Shown piece by piece: positions 1 to 7,602 of a stretch of DNA of 64,000 nucleotides (positions are counted from its first letter, which is position 1; each line of letters starts with the position of its first letter). This DNA is from JAJZGK01 sp035538795 (GTDB lineage: Bacteria; Pseudomonadota; Alphaproteobacteria; Rhodospirillales; Magnetospirillaceae): contig DATLJS010000029.1 of the NCBI GenBank assembly GCA_035538795.1, positions 62,001 through 126,000 on the forward strand. The letters are read 5' to 3'. Position numbers and translations under genes: made by a program. The notes below the pieces were generated by a model. It ran no database searches. It had not been told where the DNA came from and saw only the letters and a program-made list of their open reading frames with translations.

Positions 1-1092
1 GCCGGTGATCCGGCTGAAGGCTTCGTTGACGGTGATGATAAGACCGTCGGCGTCGGTCACGACCATGCCTTCGCGGCTGGCCTCGAACACCTGGGAGATC
101 AGGCGCCGGCTGTGTTCGTTCTGACGATGGAACACCCGCAGCGCCACCACCATGGCCAAGGCCAGAGCGGCATAGGAAAGAGCGTACAAGACAGCCTTGC
201 GCCGCCAGCTGGACAAAAACTCATCAGGAGCGCGACCGATCACGACCACATAGGGCAAACCTTCGAGCTTGCGGTACAGGAACAGCCGCCTGACCCCATC
301 GACCCGCGATACCGTCTCGTAATTGCCGGTGATGAAACCGGCGGCCAGACCGCCACGAACATCGGTGTTGTCGAAGGCCTTGCCCAGTTGCTCGGGCAAG
401 GCCGGCAGACGCGACAACAGGCGCATGTCGGTGTCGAACAGGGAGACGTTGCCGCTTTGCCCCACATCCAGCCCCTCGAACAGGGACTGGAAATACTCCG
501 TGCGCAGCGCCGTCTGCACCACGCCGCCAAAACTGCCGTCGGCCTTGTTCATGCGGCGGCTCAATGTGATCAGCCATTTGCCGGTGAACCGCGACAGCAA
601 GGGCTCGGACAGCACCAGCCCGGCCTGAGGATCGTCTTTCTGATGCTGAAAATAGACGCGGTCCGCCACCACCACATCGGGCAAAGCCTCGGAGGTGCCG
701 GCGTTGTAGACCACCCGGCCCTGTGGATTGACAACCCGCAGGCTTTCTTTTTGCGCTTCGGGAATGAATCCCATCCAGCGCTGAAGATCGAGGTTGGCGT
801 CCAAAAGCCCCCGCGTCTTGCCGTCGTTGACCAGAGGGCCGTACTGGTGCGCGTTTTCCGCCAGCACCACGTCGATCTTTTCCACCACCGAGGCGACTTC
901 GCGTTCGAGCACCCGGCTCAGATTGTCGGAATCGCGCAGAACCGCATCATATTCCTGTTGCCGGGAAATGGATAAGTCCGCCCCCAGAAGCAGGCCGAAA
1001 CCGCCCAGGATGACGACCGCCAACAAGATGGTGACCCTACGCGTCAGATATTGCGCCGACAACTGCTGGAAGCTGGAAAGCTTGGTTTTCAC
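1..1092 (-). CDS. Membrane sensor with extracytoplasmic Cache-type region and PAS domain (partial, C-terminus outside window)
   Basis: The reading frame enters from the left edge and its start lies inside the window. The GTG at 1092 follows AGAGG at six bases. Translation gives a short cytoplasmic tail and a first membrane segment (about residues 21-40, ILLAVVILGGFGLLL). About 260 extracytoplasmic residues of double-Cache style follow (YFQHQKDDPQAG, LSRRMNKADGSFGGVV). A second membrane segment (LSYAALALAMVVAL) and the beginning of a PAS domain (ASREGMVVTDADG, VNEAFSRITG) end the visible part. The output domain, which may be a GGDEF/EAL or histidine kinase module, is cut off, so the exact class cannot be given. 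The ligand is unknown. Confidence 0.75.
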   Translation of the reverse strand, partial: MKTKLSSFQQLSAQYLTRRVTILLAVVILGGFGLLLGADLSISRQQEYDAVLRDSDNLSRVLEREVASVVEKIDVVLAENAHQYGPLVNDGKTRGLLDANLDLQRWMGFIPEAQKESLRVVNPQGRVVYNAGTSEALPDVVVADRVYFQHQKDDPQAGLVLSEPLLSRFTGKWLITLSRRMNKADGSFGGVVQTALRTEYFQSLFEGLDVGQSGNVSLFDTDMRLLSRLPALPEQLGKAFDNTDVRGGLAAGFITGNYETVSRVDGVRRLFLYRKLEGLPYVVVIGRAPDEFLSSWRRKAVLYALSYAALALAMVVALRVFHRQNEHSRRLISQVFEASREGMVVTDADGLIITVNEAFSRITG

Positions 1093-1277
1093 CTGAGACC
1101 TCTTCGCTGCGTCGGCCGGCGACGCCCCGCCGAAAGACACGGGCGTCAGACCAAGCCAAGCCGCCGCTCCCACCCTGCCGGCCGGCAGGGCCCCCTACGG
1201 GACAAGGCTCCACTTTCAGAAGATGCAGCGTCCTTCATCCGTCCGGTGAAATCAAGAGGACTCGGATAAGACCTTTT

Positions 1278-2165
1278 CTACAGCTCCGGCGCGTCCAGTC
1301 CGTTCTGGCGAGCGCAGGCCGTCAGGCAATTGACCAGCAGGCAGGCGATGGTCATCGGCCCGACGCCACCCGGCACCGGCGTGATGGCTCCCGCCACCTT
1401 ACAGGCTTCGTCAAAGGCCACATCCCCCACCAGCCGGGTTTTGCCCGGCTCCAGGCCGGGCACCCGATTGATGCCGACATCGACGACCACGGCTCCCGGC
1501 TTGATCCAATCGGCCCGGATCATTTCCGGCCGCCCCACCGCCGCCACCAGAATGTCGGCGCGGCGGCAGACGTCCGGCAGATCGCGGGTCCGGGAATGGG
1601 CCACCGTCACCGTGCAATTTTCAGCGATCAGAAGCTGCGCCATGGGCTTGCCGACGATGTTCGAACGCCCAACCACCACCGCCTCCCTGCCGGACAGATC
1701 GCCCAGGTGGTCTTTCAGCAGCATCAGGCAGCCCAGCGGCGTGCAGGGCACCATGCCATGGCCGCCGACGGCCAGCAGGCCGGCATTGATGACATGAAAA
1801 CCGTCGACGTCCTTGGCCGGGTCGATGGCGGCCAGAACCGTCTCGTCGCGGATATGCTTGGGCAAGGGCAACTGCACCAGAATGCCGTGAACCGCCACGT
1901 CCGCGTTCAGTTGGGCGATCAACTCCAGCAGATCGGCTTCCGAGATCTCCGCCGTCAGGCGATGCTCGAACGAAGCCATGCCCGCCGCGACGGTTTCCCG
2001 TCCCTTGTTGCGAACATAGACCTGACTGGCCGGGTCTTCGCCGACCAAAACCACGGCCAAGCCCGGCGTCAGACCGTGCTGCGCTTTCAACCGAGTCACG
2101 GCCGCCGCCACCCGGCCGCGCAAGGTGGCGGCAAAGGCCTTGCCGTCGATCAGAGCCGCGCCCAT
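1278..2165 (-). CDS. folD: Bifunctional methylenetetrahydrofolate dehydrogenase / methenyltetrahydrofolate cyclohydrolase
   Basis: FolD interconverts 5,10-methylene-, methenyl- and 10-formyl-tetrahydrofolate in the cytoplasm. The 295-residue length is normal. The substrate-site motif SQVYVRNKGR (Tyr and Lys of YxxxK), the PCTPLGC loop, the Rossmann segment VVVGRSNIVGKP and the closing TPVPGGVGPMT signature are all present. It is the last gene of a minus-strand run gmaS-purU-folD and begins one base after the purU stop, so the two are surely co-transcribed. Beside the N-methylglutamate genes its likely extra role is oxidising the methylene group released by N-methylglutamate dehydrogenase. That role is inferred from context; the enzyme identity is firm. 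Confidence 0.95.
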   Translation of the reverse strand: MGAALIDGKAFAATLRGRVAAAVTRLKAQHGLTPGLAVVLVGEDPASQVYVRNKGRETVAAGMASFEHRLTAEISEADLLELIAQLNADVAVHGILVQLPLPKHIRDETVLAAIDPAKDVDGFHVINAGLLAVGGHGMVPCTPLGCLMLLKDHLGDLSGREAVVVGRSNIVGKPMAQLLIAENCTVTVAHSRTRDLPDVCRRADILVAAVGRPEMIRADWIKPGAVVVDVGINRVPGLEPGKTRLVGDVAFDEACKVAGAITPVPGGVGPMTIACLLVNCLTACARQNGLDAPEL

Positions 2166-2166
2166 C

Positions 2167-3036
2167 TCAGCGGAACACCACGGTCTTGCCGCCGTTGGCC
2201 AGCACGCGATGCTCGGTGTGGTAACGCACGGCGCGCGACAGCACCAGATTCTCGATGTCGCGTCCCATGGCCACCAGATCCTCCGGCGTATGGGTATGGT
2301 CCACGCGCTCGACGGCCTGATCGATGATCGGGCCTTCGTCCAGATCGGTGGTGACGTAATGCGCCGTCGCGCCGATGATCTTCACGCCGCGGGCATGGGC
2401 CTGATGATAGGGCTTGGCTCCCTTGAAGCTGGGCAGGAAGGAATGGTGGATGTTGATCGCCCGCCAGGCCAAGGCCTTGCACATGTCCGTGCTCAAGACC
2501 TGCATGTAGCGGGCCAGCACCACCAGATCAATGTTCAGGCGCGCGACCATTTCCAGGATCTGAGCTTCCTGCTCGGCCTTGTTGGTCTTGTCCTTGTTCA
2601 TCGGCAAATGATGATAGGGAATGCCGTGCCATTCCACCAGCCGCTGCAGATCGGGGTGGTTGGACACTACCGCCGGAATATCGATGGGCAGAAAGCCGGT
2701 ACGGTAGCGGTACAGAAGATCGTTCAGGCAGTGATCGAACTTCGACACCAGAATCAGCACGCGGGGTTTCACGCTCATATCATGGATGGCCCAAGTCATC
2801 TGAAAACCTTCCGCCACACGGGCGAATTCGTCTTTCAAACGATCGATGGGCGTCATGCCGGGATGGGAGACGAAACCCGTGCGCATGAAGAAGCGATTGG
2901 TCTGGATATCGCCGAAATGGGCGGAATCGGTAATGAAGACCTGATGGCCGGCCAGGAAACCCGACACGGCGGCAACGATGCCCACGGTATCGGGGCAGGA
3001 TATGGTCAGGACGTACTTCGGCTGTGCGTCAGTCAT
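2167..3036 (-). CDS. purU: Formyltetrahydrofolate deformylase
   Basis: PurU hydrolyses 10-formyl-tetrahydrofolate to formate and tetrahydrofolate. The 289-residue product has an N-terminal ACT domain (YVLTISCPDTVGIVAAVSGF) and a formyltransferase-fold catalytic domain. The latter carries the conserved INIHHSFLPSFKGAKPY segment and the downstream catalytic Asp in HYVTTDLDEGPI. It lies between gmaS and folD on the same strand. Coupled to FolD this would release C1 units as formate and regenerate folate for the dehydrogenase, an arrangement also known from methylated-amine gene clusters of marine alphaproteobacteria. Confidence 0.93.
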   Translation of the reverse strand: MTDAQPKYVLTISCPDTVGIVAAVSGFLAGHQVFITDSAHFGDIQTNRFFMRTGFVSHPGMTPIDRLKDEFARVAEGFQMTWAIHDMSVKPRVLILVSKFDHCLNDLLYRYRTGFLPIDIPAVVSNHPDLQRLVEWHGIPYHHLPMNKDKTNKAEQEAQILEMVARLNIDLVVLARYMQVLSTDMCKALAWRAINIHHSFLPSFKGAKPYHQAHARGVKIIGATAHYVTTDLDEGPIIDQAVERVDHTHTPEDLVAMGRDIENLVLSRAVRYHTEHRVLANGGKTVVFR

Positions 3037-3121
3037 GATGGCTGATCCTGGGTCTCTCGGCTGGTCTTGATAAGGGAGATAGAACGGGGCGGGAGCGGTC
3101 GAACGCCGCCCCCGTCAGGCG

Positions 3122-4438
3122 TCAACAATCCAGAGTGCGTTCCCGCTCCCATTGCGTGGCGTGGCTCATGAAGGAATTCCATTCCTGCATCTTCAACTTC
3201 ACGTAGCTATCGACAAGGCTGTCGCCGAAGGCGTCACGGATGACCTTGTTCTTGTCCAGGGCGCGCAGGGCGTCCAGCAGGTTCAAAGGCAGACGCTTGA
3301 CGTTCTTCAGCTTGTGGCCGTCCTGATACATGTCGATATCCAGGCGCTTGCCGGGATCGCGCTTGTTTTCGATGCCGTCCAGACCGGCGGCCAGCACCGC
3401 CGCCGGAGCCAGATAAGGATTGGTGGCGCCGTCCATCAGGCGCAGCTCGAAACGGCCCTTGTCGGGAATGCGCACCATATGGGTGCGGTTGTTGCCCGAA
3501 TAGGTGATGGTGTTGGGCGACCACGTGGAGCCGGACGACGTCACCGGAGCGTTGATACGCTTGTAGCTGTTCACTGTCGGATTGAAAAAGGCGCAGAGGT
3601 CGGCGGCGGAATGCATGATGCCGCCCAGGAATTGGTAAGCCAGCTCCGACATACCCAGCTCGCCCTTTTCATCCTCGAACAGGTTGGTCTTGCCATTCCA
3701 CAGCGAGACGTGGAAGTGACAGCCGCTGCCGGTCAGATTGTTAAAGGGTTTGGGCATGAAGGTGGCGCGATAGCCGCGCCGCTCGGCCAGGGCCTTGGTC
3801 ATGTACTTGAAGAAGACGTGACGGTCGGCGGTCAGCAGGACATCGTCATATTCCCAGTTCATCTCGAACTGGCCGTTGGCGTCCTCATGATCGTTCTGGT
3901 AGGCGCCCCATCCCAGTTTCAGCATGGAGTCGCAGATTTCCTTGATCAGGTCGTACTGACGCATCAAAGCCATCTGGTCGTAGCAGGGCTTGTAATAGGT
4001 GTCGGCCTCGTCCGCCACCGACTTGCCGTCCGGGGTCAGCAGGAAAAACTCGCATTCGACGCCGGTCTTCATCTGATAGCCCTTGGCCTTGGCACGGGCG
4101 ATCTGCTTCTTCAACTGGGCGCGCGGGCTGTCCTCGACCGGCTTGCCACCGCAATAGATGTCGGCGGCAAGCCAGCCCACTTCGGGCTTCCACGGCAATT
4201 GGATCAGGCTGGCGGGGTCGGGCACGGCGAAAGTATCGGGATAGGCGGGGGTCATGTCCAGATGGGTGGCGAAGCCGGCAAAACCGGCGCCATTTTTCTG
4301 CATGTCGGCGATGGCGGCGGCCGGAGCCAGCTTCGCCCGCAGACAGCCGAACAGGTCGACGTAACTGATCAGGAAATATTCGATGCCCCGCTCTTTGGCG
4401 ATCTGAGCGAGGCTGATCTGGGCGGCGTCCTTAGTCAT
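3122..4438 (-). CDS. gmaS: Glutamine synthetase-family enzyme, probable gamma-glutamylmethylamide synthetase
   Basis: The protein belongs to the glutamine synthetase family (GlnT/GmaS branch, 438 residues). It has the N-terminal beta-grasp region (YFLISYVDLFGCLRAKL) and catalytic-domain motifs VECEFFLL, NDHEDANGQFEMNW, MPKPFNNLTGSGCHFHVSLW and NNRTHMVRIP. GmaS ligates methylamine to glutamate with ATP. The family alone does not separate GmaS from GlnT. The GmaS call rests on the adjacent mgsA/mgsBC and mgd genes, the other steps of the same pathway. It is first in the minus-strand operon with purU and folD. A 19-bp inverted repeat lies 18 bases upstream of the start. Confidence 0.8.
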   Translation of the reverse strand: MTKDAAQISLAQIAKERGIEYFLISYVDLFGCLRAKLAPAAAIADMQKNGAGFAGFATHLDMTPAYPDTFAVPDPASLIQLPWKPEVGWLAADIYCGGKPVEDSPRAQLKKQIARAKAKGYQMKTGVECEFFLLTPDGKSVADEADTYYKPCYDQMALMRQYDLIKEICDSMLKLGWGAYQNDHEDANGQFEMNWEYDDVLLTADRHVFFKYMTKALAERRGYRATFMPKPFNNLTGSGCHFHVSLWNGKTNLFEDEKGELGMSELAYQFLGGIMHSAADLCAFFNPTVNSYKRINAPVTSSGSTWSPNTITYSGNNRTHMVRIPDKGRFELRLMDGATNPYLAPAAVLAAGLDGIENKRDPGKRLDIDMYQDGHKLKNVKRLPLNLLDALRALDKNKVIRDAFGDSLVDSYVKLKMQEWNSFMSHATQWERERTLDC

Positions 4439-4455
4439 CGGCGGTCCTCGGATTT

Positions 4456-4474
4456 ATGCCCAGATAATGGGCAT
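4456..4474. promoter_or_regulatory. Inverted repeat upstream of gmaS, candidate operator
   Basis: ATGCCCA, five bases, then TGGGCAT forms a perfect 7-bp dyad just ahead of the gmaS start at 4438. The whole divergent gap 4439-4752 (314 bp) between gmaS and mgsA is non-coding and AT-richer than its flanks around 4530-4570. It must hold promoters for both directions. I found no clear sigma-54 site in it, and the sigma-70 matches are weak. Confidence 0.4.
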
Positions 4475-4752
4475 GGCTAGAATTTAAGCTGAACTACCTT
4501 ACGCCACGACGGGGCTTTTGATCAACAGTGAAGAAAAAATATTTCCTCACATGATATAAAAATCGATCCCCAAAACCTCCGAACCCGCAGAAAACCCTAG
4601 GAAACCCGCCGCCTTCACGCCACAAGGCCGGTTCCAACGCGGAAAACCCGTAACCGGTCGATGGTTTCCTGTTGGGAAATTTTTTTGAATGTGACTTGAA
4701 TCGCTCCGCCATCATCCGCTAACGTACGATCAGTGAAACACGGAGAGAGACC

Positions 4753-5661
4753 ATGTGCGGCATCGCCGGAATTCTCTTTAAGAAGCCCGACAGCAACCAT
4801 GTCCTCGGCAAAGCGCTGGTGGACATGCTGGACGGCTGTCAGCATCGCGGACCCGACAGCACCGGCTTCGCGCTTTATGAAGAGGAAGCGCCCGGCCTGC
4901 GCCTGCGCTTCCTGGTGGGCGAAGGGACGGAAGCCGCCGGCGCCATCCGGCGCATCCAGACCGCCCTCGCCGACTTCGACGCCAAGATCATCGACGACGA
5001 CCAGGTCGGCGTGACCTACCGCGTCACCGTGTCGTTCGGCGGCGACGTCCAGAAATTCGCCTATGCCATGGAACGGGCCGCCAAGCTGACCTCCATCGGC
5101 ACCAGCCTGGACGTCATCAAGGATGTCGGCACCAGCCACGAACTGGACGGCCGCTATCATATCGGCGGCATCCGCGGCAGCCACGGCATCGGCCATGTGC
5201 GCCTGGCCACGGAATCCGAGGTGATGCCGGAAGCCGCCCACCCCTTCTGGGCCACCGGCTTCTCCGACGTCGCCATCGTCCATAACGGCCAGATCACCAA
5301 TTACTGGAAGATGCGCCGCCGTCTTGAGCGCCGCGGCTTCGAGTTCCGCACAGACAACGACAGCGAACTGATCGCCGTCTATCTGGCCGACAAAATGGCC
5401 TCGGGCGTGCCGCTGAACGACGCCCTGGCCGAATCGGTCGACGACCTGGACGGCACCTTCTCGTTCCTGGTCTCGACCAAGGACGGCATCGGCTTCGCCA
5501 AGGACCGTCTGGCCGCCAAGCCGATGGTTATGTACGAGGACGACACCATCATCGCCATCGCGTCCGAGGAGGTGTCCCTGAACCGGCTCTTCCCCGGTCA
5601 GCCCCTTTCCACCACCGAACCTGCTCCGGGGACTTGCCAAACGTGGTCACGCTCGATCTAG
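4753..5661 (+). CDS. mgsA: Class II glutamine amidotransferase subunit, probable N-methylglutamate synthase subunit A
   Basis: The product begins MCGIAGILF, so removal of Met exposes the Cys nucleophile of an Ntn-type (class II) glutaminase. HRGPDSTG, GHVRLATES, VHNGQITNYW and TDNDSEL are further family motifs. The length of 302 residues fits the stand-alone GlxB/MgsA type, which corresponds to the amidotransferase domain of glutamate synthase. GAGAGA precedes the ATG by three bases. It overlaps the next gene by 28 bases. In the N-methylglutamate pathway this subunit would handle gamma-glutamylmethylamide and pass methylamine to the synthase. GlxB of unknown role is the alternative. Confidence 0.82.
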   Translation: MCGIAGILFKKPDSNHVLGKALVDMLDGCQHRGPDSTGFALYEEEAPGLRLRFLVGEGTEAAGAIRRIQTALADFDAKIIDDDQVGVTYRVTVSFGGDVQKFAYAMERAAKLTSIGTSLDVIKDVGTSHELDGRYHIGGIRGSHGIGHVRLATESEVMPEAAHPFWATGFSDVAIVHNGQITNYWKMRRRLERRGFEFRTDNDSELIAVYLADKMASGVPLNDALAESVDDLDGTFSFLVSTKDGIGFAKDRLAAKPMVMYEDDTIIAIASEEVSLNRLFPGQPLSTTEPAPGTCQTWSRSI

Positions 5662-7601
5662 CCAACCTGTCCGTCCGCGAGGCCAACCAGCGTTTGCGCG
5701 AGGCCGCCGCAAAGGGCGACGACATCGAACTTCTCAACCCCGACGCCCGCCACCATCTGGGCGTCGGACTGACCCATCCCGTCAAAGTCCGCATTCGCGG
5801 CTCGGCCGGTTATTTCTGCGCCGGCCTGACCGACGGAGCCAGCTTCGAGATCGACAGCAATGTCGGCTGGGGCGTCGGCGACAACATGTATTCCGGCTCG
5901 GTGGTGGTGGGCGGCAACGCCGGCGCCATCGCCGGCGTCGGCATCCGCGGTGCCGAAATCGTCGTCAAAGGCAACATGGGCAGCCGCGCCGGGCAGGTCA
6001 TGAAGGCCGGCACCCTGTGCTGCGCCGGCAATGCCAGTTTCCTGGCCGGCTACATGATGTACGGCGGGCGGATCATCATCCTGGGCGATTCCGGCGAACG
6101 GGTCGGCGAGGACATGAGCGCCGGCACCATCTATGTCGGCGGCCGCGTCCAGACCCTGGGATCCGACGCCGAGGTGGCCGAGATCACTCCGGAAGAGGAC
6201 ATCGAGGTTCGCAGCTTCCTGGCCAAATACGATCTGCCCTTCACCGGCACCTTCAAGAAGATCGTCAGCGCCGGCAAGAAACTGCGCTATTCGGGGTCGG
6301 AGGTGATTTCCCGCCCCCTGCCCTACACCGAATTCACGGAAGCCGACAGCTATTGGAACGCCAAGGTGCAGGAAGACATCCGCGCCAAGGCCAGCATCGG
6401 CCGTTACCGCATCCGCGGCTACGGTGCCGCCAAGGCCATGCCGCATTTCAGCGACATCGCCATCAAGATCGACCCGGACCGCATCGGTGCCGGTCCCGAC
6501 CCTCTGGCGGCCGTCAACCTGCGCACCCGGATCGGCCAGCGCTTCGGCGCCAAGCCGCTGGATCTGTCGTTCCCGGTGATGATCGCCCCCATGAGCTTCG
6601 GCGCTCTGTCCCGTTCAATGAAAATGGCCCTGGCCATCGCCTCCCGTCTGTCGGACACCGTCGAGAACACCGGCGAAGGCGGCATGCTGCCGCAGGAGCG
6701 AGCCGAGGCCAAGCAGTTGATCTATCAATGCCTGTCGGGCCGTCTAGGCTGGAACATCCAGGACATGCAAAAGGCCGACGCCGTCGAAATCTACATCTCT
6801 CAAGGCGCCAAGCCCGGCCTGGGGGGACAGCTGATGGCCAAGAAGGTGACGAAGGAACTGGCCGCCATTCGCGGCATTCCCGAAGGCATCGATTTGCGCT
6901 CGCCGTCGCGCCACCCCGACATCATGGGAGCCGACGATCTGGTCATCAAGGTCGAGGAATTCCGCGAGGCCACCAATTACCGCATCCCCATTTCGGTGAA
7001 GCTGGGAGCCGGCCGCGTCCGCGACGACATCAAGATCGCCTATAAGGACGGCTTCGATTTCGTCCAGCTCGACGGCATGCAGGGATCGACCGGCGCCGCC
7101 AGCACCGAAGTGCTGGAAAACGTCGGCATCCCCACCCTGGCCGCGTTGCAGGAAGCCTTGGACGGTCTCGATGAATGCGGCCACAAAGGCGACATGCCGG
7201 TGGTGATGATGGGCGGCATCAAGGACGGCATCGACGCCGTCAAGGCCCTGGCCTTGGGCGCGTCCGCCGTCGCCATGGGCACCGCCGCCCTGATCGCCGG
7301 CGGCTGCATCGCCTGCATGCAGTGCCATGTCGGCAACTGCGTGGTGGGCATCGCCACGCAAGACCCCGAACATGAAAAACGCTACCAGACCCAGCGTCAG
7401 GGCGAGGCCATCCATCGCTTCCTGGAATCGGTGCGCTGGCAGATCGCCGCCGTGACCCAGGCTTTGGGCCACAGCGATTTTCGCCAGCTCTCAAGGGCCG
7501 ACCTTGTGGCTTTGACCCCCGAAGCGGCGGCCATCACCGGCCTGCCGTACGATCCTTCCTACCGGGCCGTCGAACAGCGGCTCCTGAACCGGGTGGCCTG
7601 A
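5634..7601 (+). CDS. mgsBC: Fused N-methylglutamate synthase subunits B and C (GXGXG domain plus FMN glutamate synthase domain)
   Basis: Residues 1 to about 215 form the right-handed beta-helix GXGXG domain (repeats such as GNAGAIAGVGIRGAEIVVKG). Residues about 225-655 form a glutamate synthase FMN domain: FPVMIAPMSFGALS, GEGGMLPQER, VQLDGMQGSTGA, GGIKDGIDAVKALALGA. The Cys cluster in CIACMQCHVGNC matches the 3Fe-4S site of GltB. In most known clusters these are two genes (GlxC about 226 and GlxD about 440 residues). Here one uninterrupted frame covers both. The start chosen is TTG at 5634 inside the end of mgsA, preceded by CCGGGG. N-methylglutamate synthase function is inferred from the neighbours. 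Confidence 0.82.
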   Translation: MPNVVTLDLANLSVREANQRLREAAAKGDDIELLNPDARHHLGVGLTHPVKVRIRGSAGYFCAGLTDGASFEIDSNVGWGVGDNMYSGSVVVGGNAGAIAGVGIRGAEIVVKGNMGSRAGQVMKAGTLCCAGNASFLAGYMMYGGRIIILGDSGERVGEDMSAGTIYVGGRVQTLGSDAEVAEITPEEDIEVRSFLAKYDLPFTGTFKKIVSAGKKLRYSGSEVISRPLPYTEFTEADSYWNAKVQEDIRAKASIGRYRIRGYGAAKAMPHFSDIAIKIDPDRIGAGPDPLAAVNLRTRIGQRFGAKPLDLSFPVMIAPMSFGALSRSMKMALAIASRLSDTVENTGEGGMLPQERAEAKQLIYQCLSGRLGWNIQDMQKADAVEIYISQGAKPGLGGQLMAKKVTKELAAIRGIPEGIDLRSPSRHPDIMGADDLVIKVEEFREATNYRIPISVKLGAGRVRDDIKIAYKDGFDFVQLDGMQGSTGAASTEVLENVGIPTLAALQEALDGLDECGHKGDMPVVMMGGIKDGIDAVKALALGASAVAMGTAALIAGGCIACMQCHVGNCVVGIATQDPEHEKRYQTQRQGEAIHRFLESVRWQIAAVTQALGHSDFRQLSRADLVALTPEAAAITGLPYDPSYRAVEQRLLNRVA

Positions 7602-7602
7602 C

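Noticed and set aside
2125..3045. Long plus-strand open frame opposite purU
   Set aside because: It mirrors the purU gene in the opposite sense, has a His/Gln/Asp-rich composition without family motifs, and arises from GC-rich codon bias.
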